The notes beneath the pieces were generated by a model that was not told the origin of the DNA, made no database searches, and saw only the letters and a program-made list of their open reading frames with translations. A stretch of 7,899 nucleotides of DNA, from positions 1 to 7,899 of the forward strand of contig JAEEHZ010000246.1 of NCBI GenBank assembly GCA_016281115.1. The letters run 5' to 3'. Of this stretch, positions 1 to 6,237 are shown piece by piece; position 1 is the first letter of the stretch; every line of letters begins with the position of its first letter. Both the position numbers and the translations under genes were made by a program. The stretch comes from Clostridiaceae bacterium. GTDB taxonomy: Bacteria > Bacillota > Clostridia > Oscillospirales > Acutalibacteraceae.

Positions 1-488
1 CAAACACCGTAAGCGGTTATGTGGGTCTTACGGCAAACGGCATTACAAAAGACAGCCTGTTTAAAAAGGTCAAGCAAAACGCCGACACGGTAGAGTATTA
101 CGATATACCTGTCGATTATACGGTTAAGGCGATCGACAGCAAAGGCGAAGAATTTGTTGCCGATCTGTATTATCCTGCACCCACATCGGAATACGCGTAC
201 GCCGTATTTCTGTTTGGCGGCGAATACCCCGTTATGACGATAAAAGCAAAAAATCCTCCCCAGCGCGGAAGAAATCTGCTTATTATAAAAGACAACAGCG
301 CAAATGCGATAATTCCTTATCTTACCTGCAATTTTGACGAGATCACGGTAATAGATTACCGGTATTTCAGCTCCGATCTAAATGATGTGATCAAAAACAA
401 GGGAATAGGCGAGGTCTTGTTTCTCAACGGAATTATGGATGCAAACACCGAGATAAGAAACAACAGTATTAAGGCCTTGCTGAACTGA
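1..488 (+). CDS. DHHW-family protein, C-terminal part (5' end outside window)
   Basis: The reading frame is already open at the left edge: whole codons begin at base 3, with no stop before TGA at 486-488, so the GTG at 21 is internal and about 161 C-terminal residues are visible. The segment LLIIKDNSANAIIPYL, followed by a stretch in which an Asp-Tyr-Arg-Tyr-Phe lies after FDEITVID, is typical of the end of DHHW-family proteins. These are extracytoplasmic SGNH/AlgX-like proteins, often near membrane-bound O-acetyltransferases. They are thought to act on cell-surface polysaccharide, but their biochemical role is poorly known. The name-giving DHHW motif and any signal or membrane anchor would be upstream and cannot be seen. 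The next gene starts 12 bases after the stop, so this is probably an operon member. Family assignment is from motif memory. Confidence 0.75.
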   Translation, partial: NTVSGYVGLTANGITKDSLFKKVKQNADTVEYYDIPVDYTVKAIDSKGEEFVADLYYPAPTSEYAYAVFLFGGEYPVMTIKAKNPPQRGRNLLIIKDNSANAIIPYLTCNFDEITVIDYRYFSSDLNDVIKNKGIGEVLFLNGIMDANTEIRNNSIKALLN

Positions 489-500
489 GGGAGACAGGAA

Positions 501-1199
501 ATGATTGGGTTTAAAGCCACAGTTGAGATATACGGAAAGTCGACCGACAAAGGCGTATATCTTGCGGATGTAAAATCACGGCTGCCGGGCGCTACCGTTG
601 CCTTTGCGATTTTCAGAAAAGAACCGCAAAGCACCGTAAATAATGTGATAGTAATTGCGCTTGCATACGGCAGTGATAATAAAGTTAAGAGAATTATAGT
701 AGCCCCCGAAAAAGACGCCATTATGTATGAGCCCGAAATAAAAGACAGGCTTTCTTCCGTTAAAGGCTTTACATATACAAAGCTTTTGTGTTTGTACGAG
801 AAATCGTGCGGTGCGGTTGTATTTAACCGGTTGCACAAGGTGCCGAAGGTACTGCTTGTAAAGAACAAAAACGGCAGATATTGGAGCTTTCCGAAAGGGC
901 ACGTGGAATACGGTGAAACAGAGCTTGAAACAGCCACACGCGAAATAAAAGAAGAGACCGGGCTGAACGTAAGCAGTGTTGACGGATTCAGAGAGGTAAG
1001 CACATATTGCCCCTTTGGCAGGATAAGAAAGAGAGTTGTGTTCTTTTTGGCGGAGGCTTATACCGATAAGGTGACCATTCAGGAGGAAGAAATTGACCTT
1101 TCGGTGTGGGTGAGCTTTAAAGAAGCAAAAAATATGTGTTGTTACGACAACGACAAAAAGGTCTTGGCAAAAGCCGAGAGATTAGTAAGATATATGTGA
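501..1199 (+). CDS. Nudix hydrolase with degenerate pyrophosphatase-like N-terminal domain
   Basis: A 232-residue protein. The C-terminal half (about residues 101-232) is a Nudix domain with a complete Nudix box at 133-155: G133, E139, then R147-E148, E151-E152 and G154, fitting GX5EX7REUXEEXGU. These residues bind the divalent metal that cleaves a nucleoside diphosphate linked to another group. The preceding WSFPKGH (128-134) resembles Ap4A hydrolases and related Nudix enzymes, so a dinucleoside polyphosphate is a possible substrate, but this is not proven. Residues 1-80 resemble a family I inorganic pyrophosphatase of Clostridia: MIG plus a beta strand at the start and VIVIALAY...IIVAPE at 50-70. 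The acidic D-G-E-x-x-D active-site segment expected around residues 29-35 is replaced by PGATVAF, so that half is probably not catalytic. The ATG at 501 is supported by AGGGAG at 488-493, which overlaps the upstream stop. The gene lies 10 bases before trpS in the same operon. Confidence 0.88.
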   Translation: MIGFKATVEIYGKSTDKGVYLADVKSRLPGATVAFAIFRKEPQSTVNNVIVIALAYGSDNKVKRIIVAPEKDAIMYEPEIKDRLSSVKGFTYTKLLCLYEKSCGAVVFNRLHKVPKVLLVKNKNGRYWSFPKGHVEYGETELETATREIKEETGLNVSSVDGFREVSTYCPFGRIRKRVVFFLAEAYTDKVTIQEEEIDLSVWVSFKEAKNMCCYDNDKKVLAKAERLVRYM

Positions 1200-1209
1200 G
1201 GAAAACAAG

Positions 1210-2217
1210 ATGACTGAGCAAACCGAAAGAAAGAAAAGAGTATTCAGCGCGGTACAGCCGAGCGGAGGAGTTACACTGGGCAATTATTTGGGAGCGTTAA
1301 AAAACTGGGTGAAAATGCAGGACGAATTCGATTGTATTTACGCTCTCGCAGACCTGCATACAATAACCGTAAGGCAAGAGCCTGCAAAAATGCGCTCAAA
1401 CATTTTAGACGCTTACGCGTTGTTTCTCGCCTGCGGAGTAAACCCCGAAAAAAGCCCGTTTTTTATACAAAGCCATGTAAATACACACGCACAGCTGGCG
1501 TGGATACTCAACTGCTACACGCAGTTCGGCGAGCTAAGCAGAATGACCCAGTTTAAGGATAAATCTCAAAAGCACGCAGATAATGTAAACGCAGGACTTT
1601 TTACATATCCTGCGCTTATGGCGGCGGATATTTTGCTTTATCAGGCAGATATGGTGCCTGTGGGCGCCGACCAAAGACAGCACCTTGAGATAACAAGAGA
1701 TGTAGCGCAAAGATTCAACGGAATTTACGGAAACGTATTTAAAATACCCGAGGCTTACGTTCCCAAAACAGCCGCAAGGGTAATGTCTTTGCAGGACCCT
1801 CAAAACAAAATGAGCAAGTCTGACACAAATATAAACGGTTGCGTGTATATTCTCGACCCGCCCGAAACAATTATTAAAAAATTCAAAAGAGCCGTTACGG
1901 ACAGTGACGCCTGCGTGCGCTACGCGGACGGAAAAGACGGTATAAATAATTTGATGGGAATATACAGCAGTATAACGGGCAAAAGCTTTGCAGATATCGA
2001 AAGCGAGTTTGCGGGCAAGGGCTACGGCGACTTTAAGCAAGCTGTGGGTGAGGCAGTCGCAGAGGAGCTGCGCCCCATTCAGCAAAGATATAAGGAAATA
2101 AGAGACGATAAACAGTATCTTGAAGCTTGCTACAAAAGGTCTGCCGAATTTGCTCAAAGCATCTCTCAAAGGACGCTTGACAAGGCGATGAAGAAAATAG
2201 GATTTATTTTAAAATAA
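1210..2217 (+). CDS. trpS: Tryptophanyl-tRNA synthetase (tryptophan--tRNA ligase)
   Basis: Class Ic aminoacyl-tRNA synthetase of 335 residues, the usual full bacterial length. It activates L-tryptophan with ATP and charges tRNA-Trp in the cytoplasm. Visible signatures are the N-terminal QPSGGVTLGNYLGA segment (16-29), holding TLGN as the HIGH-equivalent motif, the ALMAADILLYQAD substrate-binding segment (135-147), GADQRQHLE (152-160), and an exact KMSKS at 200-204 that binds ATP. The start at 1210 is supported by TGAGGA at 1197-1202, which overlaps the stop of the Nudix gene, and by the expected distance to the TLGN motif. No T-box leader is visible directly upstream: the 10-base gap is too short, so any tryptophan control must act at the operon promoter outside the window. 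No truncation or missing catalytic motif is seen. Confidence 0.97.
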   Translation: MTEQTERKKRVFSAVQPSGGVTLGNYLGALKNWVKMQDEFDCIYALADLHTITVRQEPAKMRSNILDAYALFLACGVNPEKSPFFIQSHVNTHAQLAWILNCYTQFGELSRMTQFKDKSQKHADNVNAGLFTYPALMAADILLYQADMVPVGADQRQHLEITRDVAQRFNGIYGNVFKIPEAYVPKTAARVMSLQDPQNKMSKSDTNINGCVYILDPPETIIKKFKRAVTDSDACVRYADGKDGINNLMGIYSSITGKSFADIESEFAGKGYGDFKQAVGEAVAEELRPIQQRYKEIRDDKQYLEACYKRSAEFAQSISQRTLDKAMKKIGFILK

Positions 2218-2265
2218 AAAGCTTATTTAATTGCAAATTCAATTATGAAAACGCCGTGAAATCGC

Positions 2266-2294
2266 TTGACTTTAAAAAATAATTGTTATAGTAT
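2266..2294 (+). promoter_or_regulatory. Predicted sigma-A promoter for the dockerin-protein gene
   Basis: TTGACT at 2266-2271 matches the -35 consensus at 5 of 6 positions. The -10 is either TAGTAT at 2289-2294 (17-base spacer) or TATAGT at 2287-2292 (better hexamer, 15-base spacer). Transcription would start at about 2299-2302, inside the left arm of the hairpin at 2290-2334. The intervening bases are AT-rich. It lies between trpS and the secreted-protein gene, where a new unit is expected. The exact -10 is uncertain. Confidence 0.6.
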
Positions 2295-2338
2295 GGTATC
2301 AGAGAGGTTGACTGTAACCTTTTGATACCATATTTTTT
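2290..2338 (+). terminator. Long hairpin with T-run between trpS and the dockerin gene
   Basis: TATGGTATCA at 2292-2301 is a perfect inverted copy of TGATACCATA at 2323-2332. Inside it AGGTT (2305-2309) pairs with AACCT (2316-2320) around a loop of about 4-6 bases, with one bulged G at 2302. Six Ts follow at 2333-2338. RNA reading through from trpS could fold the full stem (about 18 pairs) next to a U-tract, which is intrinsic-terminator architecture. The stem is only moderately GC-rich, so efficiency may be partial. A protein-binding operator is the main alternative reading. Confidence 0.55.
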
Positions 2339-2340
2339 AC

Positions 2341-2347
2341 AGGAGGG
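2341..2347 (+). promoter_or_regulatory. Ribosome binding site fixing the dockerin-protein start
   Basis: AGGAGGG lies 7 bases before the ATG at 2355. It supports that ATG, which is followed at once by a Lys-Lys signal-peptide start, over the in-frame TTG at 2322 that falls inside the hairpin. Confidence 0.9.
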
Positions 2348-2354
2348 CTTTGTT

Positions 2355-3665
2355 ATGAAAAAATATATCGGAAAAATAGCCTCAACCGCAACCGCATTGG
2401 TGCTTGCACTTTGTATTTGTGTGGCAATGCCGTGCGCTTCGGCTTTTGCTGCGCAGGAAGTAACGGAAAAAACAGACTCTCAAATAATCAAAGCTGATAA
2501 AGACGACTGGGGCGATATTTTAGACAGTTTTGATTCCGAAATGGTAAAAAATCTTTTGAAAATCGACTGGTGGGTATTTTTTGATAAGGAATATGACTGG
2601 GATTCTTTATTTGACGGAAGCAAGTCTTTCGGAGAGATGGTTGAGACAAAAGAATGGGACGCTTTGGTAAAAACGGTAACCGAAGTTTTGGGATGCACGG
2701 TGCTCACCGAAACTCAGAAAAATCAACTTGAGAAAATTGCAGAGAACAAGTTTTATTACACATCGATACAAAATATCATAGAACAACTCGGCAAAGCCGC
2801 AGACGGCGATTATACGCAGTTCTTTGATATTATTGGCGGCGACTACTCAGGACTTCTGGGACTGTCCGACAGAAATTTAACATCTATTATAAGAAGTCTT
2901 TTGAGTTCGGACGATCTGTTAGGCGATTGCTTAAACGGTGACTATGCCATTTTCTCAAACATAATCGGCGGAGATTATTCTTATATAACCGATCTTTTAA
3001 ACGGTGATTACGGTTGGATAAAAGATTTGATAGACGGCGAAAGTGTAGATTTTGAAGCTCTGTTTAGCGCCCTTGACAAAGAGGAAATAAAAGACCTCAT
3101 CTCGCAGGCAATAACGGTTGATGACAAAAATGTGCTTGAATTTACAGAAGAGTATTATGACCAAATAAAAGCCCTGTTAGGTGAAGATTATTCGTTTATT
3201 ACCGAGATAAAAGACGGAAAATACGATCATTTGCTTGAGCTTATCAGAAAGCTCAGTGAGATCGTGGGCTTTGAATATAATGAGGATTTGGGCGATGTTT
3301 TGGGGCAGCTTACAGCTCTTGACGACAAAGGCATAAACAACCTTGTAAGAACATTTGAGATAATGCTTTACGAAGCGCTCCCCGAAGAATATCAGCAAAT
3401 TATGAAGGGTGCAGGAGAAATTCAAATTAAGCTTGATGAAATAACTTCCGACATAGGCGACCTTAAAGATATCATAATCGGAATCATCGGCGATTTGGAC
3501 AACGACAATAAGGTGTCTATGACAGACGTAGTTCTTGCTCAAAGAAACATAGCAAATATCCACATCTTAGAGGAAACACAACTGAAAGCCGCCGATGTAG
3601 ACGGCGACGGAAGTGTTACAATGAGCGATGTTGTTATGATGCAAAGAATTGCCGCAAAAATCTGA
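2355..3665 (+). CDS. Secreted protein with 11-residue GDY repeats and C-terminal type I dockerin
   Basis: A 436-residue exported protein. Residues 1-32 form a Sec signal peptide: MKKYIGK, a hydrophobic core, and likely cleavage after A-F-A at 30-32. No lipobox is seen. The mature part is acidic, with a Trp-rich stretch at about 50-105. An 11-residue repeat of the form G-D-Y-x-x-hydrophobic-x-x-hydrophobic-hydrophobic-x runs in strict register over 151-238 (eight units), with further units at 240-250 and 266-298. The C-terminus (380-436) is a type I dockerin with two Ca2+-binding loops: D380, D382, D384, S388, D391 and D414, D416, D418, T422, D425, each followed by a short helix. Dockerins bind cohesin modules of scaffoldins, so the protein probably docks to a cellulosome-like complex or the cell surface. 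No catalytic or carbohydrate-binding domain is recognised, and the function is unknown. It is transcribed alone, between its own promoter and a strong terminator. Confidence 0.88.
   Translation: MKKYIGKIASTATALVLALCICVAMPCASAFAAQEVTEKTDSQIIKADKDDWGDILDSFDSEMVKNLLKIDWWVFFDKEYDWDSLFDGSKSFGEMVETKEWDALVKTVTEVLGCTVLTETQKNQLEKIAENKFYYTSIQNIIEQLGKAADGDYTQFFDIIGGDYSGLLGLSDRNLTSIIRSLLSSDDLLGDCLNGDYAIFSNIIGGDYSYITDLLNGDYGWIKDLIDGESVDFEALFSALDKEEIKDLISQAITVDDKNVLEFTEEYYDQIKALLGEDYSFITEIKDGKYDHLLELIRKLSEIVGFEYNEDLGDVLGQLTALDDKGINNLVRTFEIMLYEALPEEYQQIMKGAGEIQIKLDEITSDIGDLKDIIIGIIGDLDNDNKVSMTDVVLAQRNIANIHILEETQLKAADVDGDGSVTMSDVVMMQRIAAKI
2805..3068 (+). repeat. Eight-unit in-frame array encoding 11-residue GDY repeats
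   Basis: Residues 151-238 of the dockerin protein divide into exactly eight 11-residue units with no slippage. Clear units include GDYAIFSNIIG (195-205) and GDYGWIKDLID (217-227). Units 3 and 4 (173-194) lost the GDY start but keep the hydrophobic residues at positions 6 and 10. The last unit begins GES instead of GDY. The encoding DNA of the units has diverged, so this is an old duplication and not a recent slipped repeat. Confidence 0.8.
3150..3248 (+). repeat. Second block of three 11-residue repeats in the dockerin protein
   Basis: Residues 266-298 hold three further contiguous units; the first is EYYDQIKALLG and the last GKYDHLLELIR. They keep the aromatic at position 3, a hydrophobic at 6 and hydrophobics at 9/10. 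An irregular linker of about 27 residues, containing one more plausible unit (240-250), separates this block from the main array. Confidence 0.65.
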
Positions 3666-3697
3666 ATTGTTATTTAAAATTGAATAATACTATCGGT

Positions 3698-3730
3698 GGG
3701 GTCTGTCAATGTTTGACAGACCCCGTTTTT
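3698..3730 (+). terminator. Strong intrinsic terminator after the dockerin-protein gene
   Basis: GGGGTCTGTCA at 3698-3708 pairs perfectly with TGACAGACCCC at 3714-3724 (11 pairs, 5-base loop), followed by GTTTTT at 3725-3730. It begins 32 bases after the stop codon, where the unit should end. Confidence 0.93.
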
Positions 3731-3755
3731 GCGGGACAAACCCTGTTCGTTCGAG

Positions 3756-3800
3756 AATAGCCTTCTCTTTTGAGGAGAAGGTGGTATGCGACAATGCTTA
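3756..3800. repeat. Probable remnant of an intergenic palindromic repeat element
   Basis: CCTTCTC at 3761-3767 is inverted as GAGAAGG at 3775-3781, with a TTTTGAG-like centre and a trailing GTGG. An AGCC-pyrimidine arm, TTTGAGG centre and purine arm ending in GGTGG recalls short dispersed palindromes I know from gut Clostridia intergenic regions. Here the usual downstream half (a GACGG(A/G)-type tail) is not evident, so it looks truncated or decayed. It has no T-run on the + strand and is unlikely to be a terminator. The family match is from memory and unverified. Confidence 0.45.
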
Positions 3801-3811
3801 AAATAAAAATG

Positions 3812-3840
3812 TTGACTATTAAAATACGCAATGTTATAAT
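3812..3840 (+). promoter_or_regulatory. Near-consensus sigma-A promoter of the V-ATPase operon
   Basis: TTGACT at 3812-3817 (5 of 6 to the -35 consensus), a 17-base spacer, and an exact TATAAT at 3835-3840. Transcription would start near 3847, leaving a leader of about 40 bases in which no stable structure or riboswitch is evident. This predicts strong, housekeeping-type expression of the operon. Confidence 0.9.
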
Positions 3841-3888
3841 ATCTGGGATTAAACGGGGAATTATTACCTGTAACAAAGAGGTGATCAT

Positions 3889-4197
3889 ATGGCGCTGTCT
3901 GCAATAGAAAAATTGAGAGAAGCCGAGCTTGAGTCCGACTGCAAAATAAAAGAGGCAGAGGCTCAGGCGCAAAAGCTTATCGAGCTTGCAAAGGCAGAAG
4001 CGAACAGTATTATCGAAAACGCTGAAAACAGCGCGTCCGCAAAAGCGGAAAAAGCGGAATACTCTGCGCGTTGCCGCTCTCAGGAGGATTTTGATCTTTA
4101 CAGCAAAGAGACAGACGAGATAATTTTTGCGCTGAGATCAAAAGCAGAAAAAGAAGAAGAAAATGTAATAAAGTCGGTAATAGAAAAATTGATATAA
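3889..4197 (+). CDS. ntpF: V/A-type ATPase peripheral-stalk subunit H (NtpF/G-like)
   Basis: A 102-residue, almost wholly helical, Ala/Glu/Lys-rich protein at the head of the V-ATPase operon. It is the right length and place for the small stalk subunit called H, G or NtpF, which pairs with subunit E to hold the catalytic head still against the membrane stator. Four 11-residue units can be laid end to end at about 23-66 (for example AKAEANSIIEN), the hendecad pattern of the right-handed coiled coil known for E/G stalks. Cysteines at 18 and 62 have no evident role. The ATG at 3889 follows AGAGGTGATC, a nearly perfect anti-Shine-Dalgarno match. The gene itself has low sequence information; the call rests largely on the operon, whose order matches E. 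hirae ntpFIKEC. Confidence 0.87.
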   Translation: MALSAIEKLREAELESDCKIKEAEAQAQKLIELAKAEANSIIENAENSASAKAEKAEYSARCRSQEDFDLYSKETDEIIFALRSKAEKEEENVIKSVIEKLI

Positions 4198-4217
4198 ACA
4201 GGCAGATAATTGCTTTT

Positions 4218-4228
4218 GGGAGGTGATT
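4218..4228 (+). promoter_or_regulatory. Ribosome binding site fixing the subunit I start
   Basis: GGGAGGTGATT is a near-perfect anti-Shine-Dalgarno match, with its GGAGG core 10 bases before the ATG at 4234. It rules out the in-frame TTG at 4210, which lies upstream of the site. Confidence 0.9.
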
Positions 4229-4233
4229 ACCTT

Positions 4234-6237
4234 ATGGCGATAGTTCAGATGTGTAAGATCTCGGTCTACGCACTGAAAAAACACAGAAAAGCAATACTGG
4301 AGTTTCTGCAGCGCGAGGGCACGGTTGAAATTATCAATTCACCGTCAAACGATGTTTTTGAAATAGAGGATCTCTCTTCTCAGCAGGCTCAATTTCTGAA
4401 ATTCTCATCGGTTGCGTCTCAGGCGTGGCAGACAATAAACAAATACTGTAAAGAGGATAAAGCCTTTTTGGAGTCCTTTAACGGAAGAAAAAATATCTCG
4501 TCGGAAAACTACTACACATTTGTAGATAACAAAGACGAAATAATGAGCGTGGCGGCAGAGGTAAACGCTGCGGAAAAAAGGCAAGCGGAGCTTAAGGCTG
4601 AGATAATAAAGATTGAAAACCGCCGTGACGCCCTGAGACCGTGGCTTGATCTTGATGTGCCGATGAGGTTTAAGGGAACAGGCTCAACAAGGGCTTTTAT
4701 AGGGCTGTTTCAGGAGCAGATAAGCCGAGAATCTTTGCTTGAAGAATTAGCAAAAAAAGCCCCCGATATTGTATTTGATATAGAGATAATATCGAGCTCG
4801 TCAGAGCAGACCTGTGTTTTCATATTGTGTAATAAAAAATACGCCGAGCAGGCGGAGACGGCTCTCAGAGCGCTGGGATTTGCTTATCCGCAAACGCCGT
4901 CTAAGCAAACGCCGAGAGAAAGCGAAGCGATCCTGCAAAAGAGAATAGAAGAGTACCGCGCGAAGATGGCGGACTGTGTTTATACGATCGAGAAAAATGT
5001 AGGTATGCGCCACGCATTTAAGTTTATGGAAGACTACTTTGTTATGCGTGCCGATAAATACGAGATGATAAAGCGGCTTTCAAACTCCCACAGATGCTTT
5101 GTCCTTACAGGATATGCACCAAAAAAAGACGCAGAAAAGCTTGAAAGCAAAATTACAAAGCGTTTCGGCGCTTATGTAGAGCTTGAAGACCCCGGCAGCG
5201 CAAAGGATGTTCCCACGGTGCTGCACAATAACGCTATATCACGCCCGGTTGAAGGTGTTATATCAACATACAGTATGCCACAGCGAAACGAGCCCGACCC
5301 CACATTCATAATGTCGATATTCTATTATATCTTGTTCGGGATAATGTTTTCCGACGCGGGTTACGGTCTTGTTATGACGCTTGCGTGCTTTACAGCCCTT
5401 AAAAAATTTAAGGGAATGGAAAGCGGACTTAAACGAAGTGTGAAAATGTTTATGTATTGCGGAATATCCACTATGTTCTGGGGGATAATGTTCGGAAGCT
5501 TTTTCGGCGACGCAATCTCAGTTATTTCCGAGACGTTTTTCAACCACAAGATAGTTATAGACGCTTTATGGTTCAATCCCGTTACGAATCCGATGCGTAT
5601 GCTGATGTTCTCTTTTGCACTGGGAATAGTACATCTGTTTTCGGGACTGGGGATACTCGCCTATAAGCACATAAAAAGCGGTCACGCGATTTATGCGGTA
5701 TATGACACGCTAAGTTGGTATTTCATTGTGGGAGGCGCGGTTCTCTATCTGCTGTCGCAGGATATGATGGCAGGAATTACGGGTATAAAGCTTCCGCAGA
5801 CAGTGGGTAACATCGGCGGAATACTTGCGATAATCGGCGCTGTTATAGTACTGATATTCGCCGGACGAGAATCCGTCAACCCAGTAAAGCGTATTTTAAA
5901 AGGCGCGTACGGATTATACGGTATAACAGGCTATTTGAGTGATATTTTGTCTTACAGCAGACTGCTTGCCTTGGGGCTTGCCACGGGCGTTATCGGTCAG
6001 GTTTTCAATCAGATAGCGGCAATTGGCGGCAGCGGATTTGTCGGCACGATACTCTTTATAGTGGTATTTGTTGTCGGGCACACGCTTAATATAGGAATAA
6101 ATGCGCTTGGCGCGTATGTTCACACAAACCGTTTACAGTTTGTTGAATTCTTTAATAAATTTTATGAGGGCGACGGAAAACCGTTTGAACCGTTTGCCGT
6201 TAAAACAAAATATTATAACATTAAGGAGGAATTTTAA
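4234..6237 (+). CDS. ntpI: V/A-type ATPase membrane stator subunit I (a subunit)
   Basis: A 667-residue protein of the usual family length, starting MAIVQMCKISVYAL. Residues 1 to about 340 are the soluble cytoplasmic arm that meets the E/H stalks, with helical stretches at about 108-135 and 228-256. Residues from about 355 form the membrane part, with roughly seven or eight transmembrane segments. Family motifs are FGIMFSDAGYG (368-378), FWGIMFGSFFGD (415-426) and the YLSDILSYSRLLALGLATG region (567-585). R576 and R633 fit the two conserved arginines (R573 and R629 in E. hirae NtpI) that release the ion from the ring subunit; H616 and H630 lie nearby. In the first motif Ser replaces the Gly that I recall as more common. 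The stop TAA at 6235-6237 abuts the next ATG, and the end of this gene contains the next gene's ribosome binding site, so translation of ntpK is probably coupled. Confidence 0.96.
   Translation: MAIVQMCKISVYALKKHRKAILEFLQREGTVEIINSPSNDVFEIEDLSSQQAQFLKFSSVASQAWQTINKYCKEDKAFLESFNGRKNISSENYYTFVDNKDEIMSVAAEVNAAEKRQAELKAEIIKIENRRDALRPWLDLDVPMRFKGTGSTRAFIGLFQEQISRESLLEELAKKAPDIVFDIEIISSSSEQTCVFILCNKKYAEQAETALRALGFAYPQTPSKQTPRESEAILQKRIEEYRAKMADCVYTIEKNVGMRHAFKFMEDYFVMRADKYEMIKRLSNSHRCFVLTGYAPKKDAEKLESKITKRFGAYVELEDPGSAKDVPTVLHNNAISRPVEGVISTYSMPQRNEPDPTFIMSIFYYILFGIMFSDAGYGLVMTLACFTALKKFKGMESGLKRSVKMFMYCGISTMFWGIMFGSFFGDAISVISETFFNHKIVIDALWFNPVTNPMRMLMFSFALGIVHLFSGLGILAYKHIKSGHAIYAVYDTLSWYFIVGGAVLYLLSQDMMAGITGIKLPQTVGNIGGILAIIGAVIVLIFAGRESVNPVKRILKGAYGLYGITGYLSDILSYSRLLALGLATGVIGQVFNQIAAIGGSGFVGTILFIVVFVVGHTLNIGINALGAYVHTNRLQFVEFFNKFYEGDGKPFEPFAVKTKYYNIKEEF
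6223..6229 (+). promoter_or_regulatory. ntpK ribosome binding site inside the ntpI coding end
   Basis: AAGGAGG, an ideal Shine-Dalgarno, lies 8 bases before the ntpK ATG at 6238 and encodes part of the last Lys-Glu-Glu of subunit I. A strong site suits a ring subunit that is needed in many copies per complex. Confidence 0.88.

Noticed and set aside
21..23. GTG as the start of the first gene
   Set aside because: The frame is open to the window edge, no ribosome binding site precedes it, and the protein shows only the C-terminal part of its family.
356..1003. Minus-strand ORF of 215 codons across the DHHW/Nudix junction
   Set aside because: It overlaps two well-supported + strand genes, crosses their junction, has no recognisable domain and no clear ribosome binding site. 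It is a shadow frame.
1200..1209. T-box leader for trpS
   Set aside because: The gap to the upstream gene is only 10 bases; no specifier loop or antiterminator can fit.
1534..2169. Minus-strand ORF of 211 codons opposite trpS
   Set aside because: It lies wholly opposite conserved trpS sequence and its translation looks like no family I know.
2212..2244. AT-only inverted repeats after trpS (AAATAA/TTATTT and AATTG/CAATT)
   Set aside because: The stems are 5-6 A/T-rich pairs without a following T-run, too weak to be terminators.
2296..2335. preQ1 riboswitch suggested by AGAGGTT in the dockerin leader
   Set aside because: The conserved loop and the A-rich tail of the class I motif are missing; the region is explained by the simple nested hairpin.
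2308..2336. Second promoter-like pair TTGACT and TATTTT with 17-base spacing
   Set aside because: Its start point would fall at about 2342 on the ribosome binding site, leaving no usable leader. The TTGACT forms part of the hairpin and the TATTTT is the T-run.
2322..2354. Upstream in-frame TTG start extending the dockerin protein by 11 residues
   Set aside because: It lies inside the hairpin arm and upstream of the AGGAGGG site. The ATG at 2355 has ideal spacing and begins a normal signal peptide.
4210..4233. Upstream in-frame TTG start for subunit I
   Set aside because: It precedes the GGGAGGTGATT ribosome binding site, and the ATG at 4234 gives the usual family N-terminus.
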